Of a DNA stretch of 64,000 bases, positions 55,687 to 64,000 are shown in pieces. Positions within the stretch are counted from its first letter, which is position 1. Each line of letters starts with the position of its first letter. The position numbers and the translations under genes were made by a program. The notes under the pieces were generated by a model. The model ran no database searches and was not told where the DNA came from. It saw only the letters and a program-made list of their open reading frames with translations. Location: the NCBI GenBank assembly GCA_025602905.1, contig JAHLKI010000025.1:186001-250000 (forward strand). The letters run 5' to 3'. The DNA comes from Phlyctochytrium arcticum (lineage: Eukaryota; Chytridiomycota; Chytridiomycetes; Chytridiales; Chytridiaceae).

Positions 55687-57000
55687 TTAAAGTTCAACAT
55701 TCAAAAATGTACCCTTTGGTTTTCTTTTTCTTTGAACCCCTTCATTCTTCTTTTTTCTGAGTCTTGTTTCTATAATATTTGTCTCATCTAGATCAACATT
55801 CAAAAATGTACCCTTTGGTTTTCTTTTTCTTTGAACCCCTTCATTCTTCTTTTTTCTGAGTCTTGTTTCTATAATATTTGTCTCATCTAGATCAACATTC
55901 AAAAATGTACCCTTTGGTTTTCTTTTTCTTTGAACCCCTTCATTCTTCTTTTTTCTGAGTCTTGTTTCTATAATATTTGTCTCATCTAGATCTTTTAGTT
56001 CTGTCTCTGCTTGTTTCTGAAGACGATTTTTCGTTGTCTTTGGTGATTCAAGTGTACTTACAGAATCTTTTGTAGAGATCAATTCATTATAGTTAAATAC
56101 TCTGTCTATTATTCCTTTTACAACATACTTGTGCGATTTTAATTTGTCATTGGGTTGTAAAACCTCTCCAATTTCATATACTGTACTTGAGAATTTTGCA
56201 CGATGGCCTTTTGTAAAAACTGTACTCTCCTGTTTCAATCTTACATGATCTCCTTTTTTGAAAACACGAGGTTCAGATTGATGAACTTTTTCCCAGTATA
56301 TCTGCAAATTTTCTAATGCGTTCCATGGTTTTTCAACTACCTCGTTAGGTGATATTTTTAACCCTCGGTGTTCCCTATCATTTATCATACTCATCATGCT
56401 TTCAAGCACATCCACCCATTTTTTCCTGTTAGTTCTTGTAAGTACTCGACCAATGGAAATTTTAACTGTTTGAATCATCCTTTCGGCTTCATATGCCATG
56501 TAAACGACCTTGTGATTTATTGCATAACTGTCCATTAGTTTCATCCACTCATTTGAAATATATGCTCCCCCTGCATCGGTTATAATTTTATTTGGTCGCA
56601 TACCATACTTATCAAGACATGTTTGGAGAATTTCTCTCATGGCAGTAGGTACTGAAATATCATCTACAGTTCTCAGCGGTTTTGCAAAACACATTTTGGA
56701 AAACTTGTCAACACAAATTAGAACATGCTTGTTACCAATATTTTGTTTTGGATGAGCATCGTTTCCAAGTGTCAACCAGTCCGATTCCCACATATCAAAA
56801 GGTGCATAAACTCTTGATACGTTTAAATTTAGTCTTTTCTTTTTCCTATGGACTTGATGCACTTTTTCATCTTCAAGAAAGGATCTTACCTGCTTTAACG
56901 TGATGCTAATGGATGGATGACGTTTTTTAACCAATTTGTATAATGCATTTGCGCTAGCAGGAGACCCTGGTTCATAAAATAATCCTCTAAGTTCCTCCAT
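55687..57000 (-). CDS. Retrovirus-like (Polinton/Ginger-type) integrase
   Basis: 437 codons from ATG 57000. The N-terminus is LRGLFYEPGSPASANALYKLVKKR and SFLEDEKVHQVHRKK, a winged/zinc-less start seen in Polinton and Ginger integrases. The core has MWESDWLTLG (Asp), HVLICVDKFSKM, KIITDAGGAYIS (Asp) and AYEAERMIQTVK (Glu). The second Asp and the Glu are about 30 residues apart rather than the usual 35, so a small deletion is possible. An SH3-like C-terminal part follows: VFKKGDHVRLKQES and VYEIGEVLQ. Last come three identical 33-residue repeats rich in Lys/Arg. The codons are markedly AT-rich compared with Gypsy-2 next door. The frame is intact. It would insert the element's DNA into the chromosome. 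Confidence 0.85.
   Translation of the reverse strand: MEELRGLFYEPGSPASANALYKLVKKRHPSISITLKQVRSFLEDEKVHQVHRKKKRLNLNVSRVYAPFDMWESDWLTLGNDAHPKQNIGNKHVLICVDKFSKMCFAKPLRTVDDISVPTAMREILQTCLDKYGMRPNKIITDAGGAYISNEWMKLMDSYAINHKVVYMAYEAERMIQTVKISIGRVLTRTNRKKWVDVLESMMSMINDREHRGLKISPNEVVEKPWNALENLQIYWEKVHQSEPRVFKKGDHVRLKQESTVFTKGHRAKFSSTVYEIGEVLQPNDKLKSHKYVVKGIIDRVFNYNELISTKDSVSTLESPKTTKNRLQKQAETELKDLDETNIIETRLRKKKNEGVQRKRKPKGTFLNVDLDETNIIETRLRKKKNEGVQRKRKPKGTFLNVDLDETNIIETRLRKKKNEGVQRKRKPKGTFLNVEL
55690..55992 (-). repeat. Three tandem 99-bp repeats in the integrase tail
   Basis: Period exactly 99 bp (33 codons, DLDETNIIETRL...KPKGTFLNV), copies apparently identical in DNA, so recent. They encode a strongly basic tail. 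Confidence 0.95.
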
Positions 57001-57010
57001 TTACAATTAT

Positions 57011-57015
57011 AAAGT
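57011..57015. repeat. Target-site duplication of Copia-2, left copy
   Basis: AAAGT, repeated exactly at 62095-62099 on the other side of Copia-2. Confidence 0.92.
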
Positions 57016-57203
57016 TAGTGTGAGGTGTCTCTGCTTATATGAGCAGGACGAGGAACCGTGGTAAATGTATTGATATCCCTGTCAGTCCTAAGGCAGGAGC
57101 GATCCCCCCCAAAACCTTTCTTATAAAGTACGATGTTGCTATGACTACGAATGTGGGTCACGCCTATGGCTTAGAGTACGCCGAGTAATACTAGCTCACA
57201 ACA
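57016..57203 (-). repeat. Copia-2 3' LTR (188 bp)
   Basis: Minus-strand LTR starting TGTTGTGAGC and ending CCTCACACTA, so TG...TA ends. It is preceded (on the minus strand) by the polypurine tract ATCAGGGGGAG. Three transitions separate it from the 5' LTR. Confidence 0.95.
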
Positions 57204-57344
57204 CTCCCCCTGATCGCGAGCAGCCAAGTGCAGATGTGTGTAGATGTGTGCCTTGTGGAGGATGTAGGGAGCGCGTGGGAGCCTCATTAAAACCGTCCGT
57301 CGTAAAACTCTTTGAGATAAAAACCGACGGGGGAAAAAGAGTGC

Positions 57345-60300
57345 TCAATCGATTGGTGTAAGAGAGGAGAGTCGAGCCATGCCCAGTCGTGGAACAAGTT
57401 TCCAGTGCATTGTGCTGTTCAGGGTCTTGGTCATGATGTCGGCAACTTTGTTGGTAGAGGAAACGTATTGTAGGTCGATCTCCTTACGATCAATCATATC
57501 CTTGGCGTGAAAGTACTTTGGGTCAACATGTTTGGTGCGTTCAGTACGGATGTAACCTTGTTGCATTTGGGCGATAACGGCTTGGTTGTCCTCATAGATG
57601 ATGGTCGCTTCGTTGGGAGTTTCAATGCCGCAAGTTTCTTTGATCCAGGAGGTTGAACCGCGTAGCGAGATGGCTTCTTTGACTGCTGTGTCCAGTGCGA
57701 TGATTTCCGCTTCCGCGGAAGAGGTGGCGACCAGCTTCTGTTTGGTGGATCTCCAAGAAATGGCAGTACCGTTATACGTGAATACATAACCAGATTGTGA
57801 CTTACACTGAGCAGTATCTGATTTGTAGCCTGCATCGACAAATCCTACGAGTCCCACAGTTGAGCAACGGTGGCTTCCCTCTAGATTCTCCCCCTGAGCT
57901 GTAGACAACCTGTGGGGCCAGCGGAAGAGTAATCCCAAGTCCTCTGTGTAGCGGAGGTACCTCAGCAAATGTTTTACTCCGTCCCAATGTCGCTTCGTCG
58001 GCGCGTGCGAGGATCTCGCAAGGCAACTAACGGCGAAGGAAATGTCCGGCCTGGTCATAATGGACGGATACATGACGGCGCCAACCGCAGAGAAATAGGG
58101 ATACTCTTCCCCCAGAATGTCCTCCTGTGGGTCTGCAGCTCGAAGGTGGTCTTTGGCAACGTCAAGTGCGCGCACGACCATGGGGTACTTGAGTGGGGTA
58201 GCGTTGTTCATGTTGAACCGCTTAATTACACGCCGTATATAAGTTGCCTGGTGGACAAGGATGCCTTCCTTCTTGTACTCAATTTGGAGGCCGATGCAGA
58301 AGTTTGCCTTGCCTAGTTCTTTCATCTCGAATTCCGAGGATAGAATAGTCGCAGCTGTGGCTATAGATGCCTGTGCTCCGACAATGCTGATGTCATCGAC
58401 GTAGATCGCGACGATCACAAAAGTGCGTTGGTCTCGGTAAATAAACACGCAGGGGCATCGCGGTGAAGTGACGAAACCGTGCTTGATCAAGTGCTTCGAT
58501 AGGCGCTCATACCATACTAATCCAGCTTGCTTGAGGCCATAAAGGGCTCACCGAAGTCTTATGCTGGTGTTTGGTTGCCTCGAGCTTGTTGAAAGTCCCT
58601 CTGGGATCGTCATATGTATGGTCTCCTGTAGGTCTCCGTAGAGATAGGCAGTCACGACGTCCATTTGGTTCATCAGGAGCAGTTCTTGTACGGTAAATGC
58701 GATGAGCCAGCGGTATGTGGTGGAGTCGACGACTGGGGAGTATGTCAGGGTGTAATCGATGCCTTGGATTTGGGTGTATCCACGAATACCAAGGCGCGCT
58801 TTGAACCGAACTACTTCCCCTTGTGCGTTCCGCTTCAAATCGAAAACCCACTTGTGTCGAAGAGGTTTGATGCCAGGTGGTGTTCGTTGAGCTTTGGCAA
58901 AGACGCCGCGGCTGATAATACTCTTGAGTTCTGTACGAATAGCCTTTTTCCATTTGGCTGCTTGTGGGGAGGCCATGGCTTCCTGGTAGGTTTCGGGGAT
59001 AATGATATCGTCGTGGCCTTGATTGATGTCTTGGGCAACGTGAAAACAAGCTGTGATGAGTGCTTCTGGTGTTTCGCTGTAGTCAACTTCTTCGACTTCG
59101 GCATTTTCACCCGATGACTGTTCAGTAGCAGGCGCACGTTTCTTGCTGGGCTGTTTGTTCTTCGAGCCAGGCGGGCGTCCACGTTTGCGTTGAGGCTTGG
59201 CTACCTCTTGGGCCAGGATGCTGTTCAACTTGTTCTTGCTATTGGTGACGGTGATATTGGTTGGGTTGTATGGTTTGGCCGGGGCATGGGATTGCAAGAA
59301 GTCCTTTGTCGCCTCGAATGCATCGGGCATTCTCCGGGAGATATTGCGGAGATGAATCACCTCTTGCACCAGACGTTCGGCTTCAGCTGGATTTTCGGTG
59401 TCCATCGGGATATTCATGGGCCAACTGAAATTAAAAGCCGCCCTCCGCTCGTGTGACTGCAGGGGTTCAAAACCGCTCGCTTCTCCGCCTAGGGCGGGAA
59501 ATTTGGTTTCGTGGAAGATACAGTCAGCAAATCTGGCGAAAAATGGATGTCCAGTATTGGGGTCCAGGCAGCGGATGATGGATGGTGACTTGAAGCCGAC
59601 GTAAATACCCATGCGGCGATGAGTGGCAAAACGGGGAGGATTCTTTTCCTTCTGGATAGGGACCCATACCTCGCATCCGAAGGTGCGAATATGTGAGACG
59701 TCGGGAGCATGGCCGTTCATATATTCCAAAGGAGTTTGAGTATCAGGACCCGACGGACGATACTTAATGAGCTTACCGGCATGGTGAACAGCATAAGACC
59801 AGGCGGACAGTGGGAGTTGGGTTTGCATCAATAAGGGGCGAGCAATAAGTTGGATCCACTTGACCAGTCCTTCAGCGGCGCCATTCTGCTCGTGTTCGTA
59901 TGGGACGGACGTCTGTAGCTCGATACCGTTTACGATGCAAAACTTCTCGAAGGTGGCTGATGCTAGTTCCGGTGCGTTGTCCATACGAATCTTTTGAATT
60001 GGGAATTCCGGGTAGTGGGTACGGAGGTGGTAGATGACTTCCAGTAGCTTGGCGTAGCTGTGGTCTTTCGCCTTGAGCAAGTAAACATTGTCGTAGTGGG
60101 TCGTTCCGTCATTTACGACCATGAAGTATTTAAAGTCTCCGCTCAGTGGGTAGATGGGGCCGCAGAGGTCGACGCTCAGTTGAGAGATGAATTGAGTTTG
60201 TAGAGGTTTTCCCTTGGAGACTGGTCGGCGGATTAGCTTGCCTTGGGCGCAAGGTATGCAGGGCTCCAGTAGTTGTTTTGCGGTACTACTGGGCAAGTGA

Positions 60301-61853
60301 CTTTCCTTCAAAGGCAACCCACGGGTCGCTTTTATAATTCTCCGCATCATTGTGTCTCCAGGGTGTCCCAGCCTGGTATGGTAGAGTTTGTATAATTCTC
60401 GATTCATAGAGCTCTTCTGGTCAGTCATGTACGCGGTGATGGAAGTCTTATTCAAGTTTGCTACGTACAGTCCACTCATAATCGAATTACAAAAATCAAG
60501 TTCATTCCCTGCTTCGTCGACCAAAACTAGTCCTTCAATTCCTTGACGAGCTTCGGTGCGCATGAGAATACCGTTGCGGCGCAGGTCGGGGAATGAAACC
60601 AGGTTGCGGGAGGCATTTGGCGCAAAAATAGCCTTGGTGACGTCGATAGGGGTCTTGTTGAGGGTAAAATTGGCGGGACCCTGTCCTTCAGCAATCATTC
60701 CTTGTCCAATAATCGTCTTCACGGGGGTGGATTCGGGAGTAATGGAGAGGAAGTGGGCGCGATCGCGCAGGACGGTGTGGGTCGTGCCTGAGTCGATCAA
60801 GAAAATGTCATCATTGCCATCCGACACTAACGAGTTTGTTTCGACTTCCAGGACGTGCATCTCCAGGATGTTGTTGTCAATGTCGTCAAAATCCATCAAT
60901 TGGGTCTCGGTGGTGGATGCTTTTCCTTTTCCCGCCTTCTTGGCTTCCTTAAGCTCATTGAGTTCGCGCAATGTGTCCATGTATTTGCCATGGAGTAATA
61001 TAGTATATTGGTTGGAACGACATCTGGCAGCGTTGTGGCCATCGCGACCACACTTGGTGCATATATAGGCATTTCGTCGGCTGTTGCTTCCTTGGCTACT
61101 TCCTTGGTTGTTGCCCTGACTGCCGCTGCCTTAGTTTCTGCCTTGAGACTGGGGCATGTCGTGGGAACTTCCCTGAGAGTACTTGGCACGTTTGTTAAAG
61201 TTGATGGCATTCACCTCAGGTGCCATTTCAAGGTCGGGCTGGGGCATGGAACCAATCGGACGGCGCTTTTCAGTTTCTCGAGCGGTCTGCAGGAAGTGTT
61301 CCCCCTCATAGAGGTCTCGCATCAGGTTGTTGAAAGTTTGGTGGTTGCGAGCCCGGAGTCTGTGCATCTTGTCGGGAGATTTGGTGCCCATGGTAGAAAT
61401 CGTTTTGTTGATCAATATAACGTCAGTGGTAAGAGACGTCTCGCCGATAGCCTTCAGGTCGGAAACCAAAGAGCGCATGGCGGTATGATAGTCGCCTACG
61501 GTCTTGTAGTCATCGAAACGAATGTTTCCCATAGCGGTGACCAGAGACTGGGCTCTAATATGGAGCATTCCTGAGTACTGGCTGTGGAGAGAGTCAAGGA
61601 TGACGGCTGGGTTCAACTCGCTTCTGAATTCAGCCTTAATGGCATCGCTCAAGTGGGTGTAAATGAGCGTTCTGGCCTCTCCATAGACGATACGGCCACT
61701 GGGGTTGGTAAGGTCAGGCACATAGTCGTCGTCCAGCACGTCCGCAGCGTCCAATTTGTACAAGCCAGCTTTCAGACAGTTGATCCATTCTCCGTAGTTG
61801 GTCCCGTCCGCTTTCAAAGCTTTGAACTGAAGTTTGGGTCCGTCGTTCGCCAT
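57345..61853 (-). pseudogene. gag-pol: Copia-2 Gag-Pol polyprotein, two in-frame stops
   Basis: One frame from ATG 61853. Gag: KLQFKALKADGTNYGEW, then an N/G/Q/S-rich tract with TAA at 61131 where the repeat pattern predicts Gln, and the knuckle CTKCGRDGHNAARC. Protease: FLIDSGTTHTVL. Integrase: HTRLGHPGDTMM...CIPCAQGK, LSVDLCGPI, IRMDNAPELAS and EQNGAAEGLVKW. RT: KWVFDLKRNAQGEV, MDVVTAYLYGDL, TGA at 58548 directly before ALYGLKQAGLVWY (Arg if CGA), and AIYVDDISIVGA. RNase H: GFVDAGYKSD, TSSAEAEIIAL, IIYEDNQAVIA and ADIMTKTLNS. Every catalytic motif is present, so only two C-to-T-type stops disable about 1,500 codons. Confidence 0.95.
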
Positions 61854-61906
61854 TGCTGAAAATGTTCTCACGCTATGCGCAGCTGTGAGCGATGGTACTG
61901 ATAACG

Positions 61907-62094
61907 TAGTGTGAGGTGTCTCTGCTTATATGAGCAGGACGAGGAACCGTGGTAAATGTATTGATATCCCTGTCAGTCCTAAGGCGGGAGCGATCCCCCC
62001 CAAAACCTTTCTTATAGAGTACGATGTTGCTATGACTACGAATGTGGGTCACGCCTATGGCTTAGAGTACGCCGAGTAATACTAGTTCACAACA
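61907..62094 (-). repeat. Copia-2 5' LTR (188 bp)
   Basis: Mate of 57016-57203. On the minus strand it is followed by CGTTATCAGTACC, in which TATCAG could be a weak primer-binding site. Confidence 0.95.
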
Positions 62095-62102
62095 AAAGTA
62101 CA

Positions 62103-62390
62103 TTAATTTTTCAAAGCATCTTTATGTCGATTTTGCTTTTTTTGATTCTCAGAACATTCTAAAGGTTTTAAATTGACAATATTATCAAGTCCACCCTTAC
62201 TCTTTGGAATTATATGATCAATTTCCCAATCCCATCCATAATCTCGCCAGGTCATTCCCTTTAGATCTGCTTTTTCGTTAAGAAGGGTTTGCATGTAACT
62301 TACCAACTCTTCAAAAGTGCATCCTGTAACCCAAGACAAAGACGAGCGTAACTTTTCCCAATTAATTTCAAAGTCTACAGTACTTTCAAA
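62103..62390 (-). CDS. HNH endonuclease
   Basis: The frame is open from a TGA at 62391 but contains no ATG before the conserved part, so a non-ATG start (TTG at 62339) or an upstream fusion is possible. Recognisable stretches are WVTGCTFEELVSYMQTLL, LKGMTWRDYGWDWEIDHIIPKSKGG and DNIVNLKPLECSENQKKQN. The GC-EEL...GMTW..YG..W.IDHI.P...N...L.PL....N..K order is that of HNH nucleases common in large DNA viruses and phages. It overlaps the end of the helicase reading frame by 16 nt and, before Copia-2 inserted, lay 18 nt ahead of the integrase ATG. The role could be homing, genome processing or cleavage of competitors; unknown. Confidence 0.82.
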   Translation of the reverse strand, partial: FESTVDFEINWEKLRSSLSWVTGCTFEELVSYMQTLLNEKADLKGMTWRDYGWDWEIDHIIPKSKGGLDNIVNLKPLECSENQKKQNRHKDALKN

Positions 62391-63521
62391 TCAGAGAACA
62401 TAAGGAACCTGCTATGGGCGGCTCGTGAAACTGCTGTGTATAACATTTTAGTTGTCATTTTTTTCCTTTTCGTGAATGACAAACGGCTGATTGAATGTTT
62501 GTCCTTGTGCTTCATGGACTGTTGTACAAAATCCCGACAAAAAATGTTTCTGAAAAGTCCCCCTTGGTACAGTACACCATTTTTTGTAATCTTTCTGATT
62601 AATACACATTACCTCTTTATCGTCCCATCTGCTGACAGTCCATCGTGTTCCCTTGAGAATACCCTGCTTTCTCATTGCTTTTCGAGCAATCAATGGGGAG
62701 CCCTTGATTAATACACAATCTTGAGTTTTTGGATCCTGTGCAATACGTGGACAATGAAACCGACGCTTTGAATTTTTTACTGCATAGGTAAGATCGTTTT
62801 TCATATGTAGATCATTTACATGATGACACATTCGATGAGTAAAAGCAATGTTCAATTTAATATCCATCATCGTATCTGCATTAACTATTGTACAATCTAG
62901 AGAGTCTCCCGAGAGAATTTTGTCACATATATCTTGCATTGCATTACTTGGGTCATTGACAAACCGGTGATTAATTGGTAGATGTACCAAATTTCCGTCT
63001 GCAATTGTCTTAACAAGACAAGATTCGAGATATTCCGAACTCAAAGTGTCTTCCCATGGTTCAACAGGGGGAAGTTGATGTCCATCACCAAAAAGGAGGA
63101 ACCGTGAGCCCATTTTTTTATAAGAGTATATAATATTCCAAAGATAAGAGGGTATTTGTGAAATCTCGTCGATTATTATTACATCCGACCGATTTCTCGT
63201 CTTTGTATGTGAAACTCCCCCAAACACAGATAATCCCTTATGAATTGTCTTTCCAGAAATATTATCTGCCGCTGCATTTGTGGGTGCAAGGATGGAAACA
63301 GATATTCCCTTTGATTTACAATGATTCCCAACCGCGTTTATTAGATGACTTTTTCCATGTCCAGCAGGAGCCTGGACACGACATGATTGTTCATTAAGTG
63401 TATCCAAAAGCATTGATGCACCATCATCGCCTTTCTGAGTCGGTAATGAGATTTCTCTTGTCCACTCGTCAGAAATCGGAGGTTCACATATATTACGAGG
63501 ATACTGAATTTTTTTGTCCAT
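62375..63521 (-). pseudogene. SF1 helicase (Pif1/RecD type), frameshift at A7
   Basis: ATG 63521. Motifs: VQAPAGHGKSHLINAV (I), VSILAPTNAAADNI (Ia), VIIIDEISQI (II), FLLFGDGHQLPPVE (III), INHRFVN (IV) and FCTTVHEAQGQTF (V). The frame recorded stops at 62448 just after an A7 run (62464-62458 on the minus strand). One base over, the frame continues with MLYTAVSRAAHSRFLM, which is motif VI, and ends at TAG 62377-62375. So either the genome copy gained one A or the run is misread. Without it the protein would be about 380 aa, a minimal SF1B helicase. It starts 21 nt after the polymerase fragment, same strand. Likely replicative for the element. Confidence 0.88.
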
Positions 63522-63542
63522 AATTGGAATATTTTCTTCAAC

Positions 63543-64000
63543 TCAGTATTTATCAAGGTTCTCGGTGAGAACATCTTCTGTACGAACAACGATACAATCC
63601 GTTTTCACAGCAACAACTTTACCAATACCACCTACAACATTTTGGATCATATCATATAACAGGCAATTTGCATTATCTATAATTTGTTTTCTGATAGGCT
63701 GATGTGTTTCGAATATCTCCTGTCTTTCCATACTATTTACTCCGAAAAGATCAAAACCATGGTGGTCTTTGTGATATTTTTGGACAATGCTCACTTGCTT
63801 TTGATCGTGAGTAAAACTTGTATAATAGATCGCGGCTTCATCTCGATTGGGTGTAAAAACAGTTGAACAATGCTTTTGAAGCATTTTTTAACTAAATAAG
63901 CCGATCATCGAATTTATTGGCAATTTAGAATCATTATAGCCTAGCCGGTTTGCCACATCATCAATATATGATTTGAAATAATCGTGTGGAATGTACTTAC
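63543..64000 (-). pseudogene. DNA polymerase B, C-terminal fragment, cut by the window edge
   Basis: The frame enters at the window edge. SKLPINSMIGLFS (63929-63891) fits the PolB motif B (K-x3-NS-x-x-G). An in-frame TAA at 63888-63890 follows, then ATG 63884 and HSTVFTPNRDEAAIYYTSF-like sequence, IRKQIIDNANCLLYDMI and VVAVKTDCIVV, which sits where motif C (Y-x-DTDS) should be but reads KTDC. The helix 'A.xLLYDMI...G.v..v' before motif C is typical of PolB. Only about 150 residues are visible. The identification rests on motif order and spacing and needs the upstream sequence. It shares strand and tight spacing with the helicase. Confidence 0.6.

Larger units (their letters stand above)
57016..62094 (-). 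mobile_element. Copia-2 retrotransposon, complete, 5,079 bp
   Basis: Two 188-bp LTRs, an exact AAAGT duplication, a polypurine tract, and Gag-Pol in one frame. LTRs differ at 3 of 188 positions (all transitions), so this is a fairly recent insertion. It separates the HNH gene from the integrase gene of the virus-like element. Confidence 0.96.

Noticed and set aside
55690..55992. CRISPR-like array
   Set aside because: The three units are contiguous 99-bp coding repeats in frame, with no spacers.
58507..59182. Other minus-strand frames (180 and 115 aa) over Copia-2 Pol
   Set aside because: They overlap the conserved RT frame and have no conserved motifs.
62448..63521. Calling the helicase complete at the first stop
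   Set aside because: Motif VI would be missing, yet it lies immediately downstream one base out of frame.
20637..63890. Alternative genetic code (TAA/TAG as Gln) to explain the recurrent in-frame stops
   Set aside because: TGA stops are as common, frameshifts accompany them, and long intact genes (integrase, 40491 gene, Helitron-2 helicase) end normally. Decay is simpler.
55540..64000. Bacterial contamination or a bacterial genomic island
   Set aside because: The cluster is joined to eukaryotic Gypsy DNA on one side and contains a eukaryotic Copia with an exact target duplication; gene content fits virus-like eukaryotic elements.

Overview
Eukaryotic, transposon-dense DNA, most probably from a fungus. 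The evidence is: short GT-AG introns (50-79 bp) in several genes; a Crypton tyrosine-recombinase element whose C-terminus looks like the fungal GCR1_C DNA-binding domain; and a mixture of Helitron, hAT, Merlin, MULE, EnSpm/CACTA-like, Copia and Gypsy elements. An oomycete or a TE-rich alga cannot be excluded from sequence alone. No rRNA, no convincing tRNA and no recognisable housekeeping gene was found. Almost every coding region is transposon-derived and most carry frameshifts or in-frame stops. || Layout: 0-8 kb holds degenerate tandem repeats and two decayed multi-exon coding regions, one weakly DUF6589-like. 8.6-13.2 kb is Helitron-1 (+). At 13.9-14.3 and 22.3-23.5 kb lie the two halves of one older coding region, split by a hAT (14.3-16.8 kb, 8-bp target duplication) and a Copia (16.8-22.3 kb, near-perfect 5-bp target duplication) that landed 19 bp apart. 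Then follow Merlin (24.7-25.9), MULE (26.2-27.9), a truncated Gypsy-1 (28-29.7), an EnSpm/CACTA-like pair of genes on the minus strand (29.7-34.2), an unassigned DDE transposase (35.1-36.5), a Crypton with five introns (36.9-39.8), an intact two-exon hypothetical gene (40.5-41.5), Helitron-2 (-; 41.7-45.5), hAT-2 (-; 45.8-48.1), a 418-bp inverted duplication around a Cys-rich ORF (49.0-50.8), and Gypsy-2 (51.1-55.5), cut off inside its integrase. || The most interesting region is the last 8.4 kb. It is AT-rich, compact and minus-strand: a DNA polymerase B fragment, an SF1 (Pif1/RecD-type) helicase, an HNH nuclease and a retrovirus-like (Polinton/Ginger-type) integrase, spaced by 21, -16 and 18 nt once a nested Copia-2 (57.0-62.1 kb, exact AAAGT target duplication) is subtracted. 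This looks like the end of a virus-like or Polinton-like mobile element that runs past the window edge. || Across the window, most in-frame stops sit where a single C-to-T change in a Gln or Arg codon would explain them, which suggests methylation- or RIP-like decay of the repeats.
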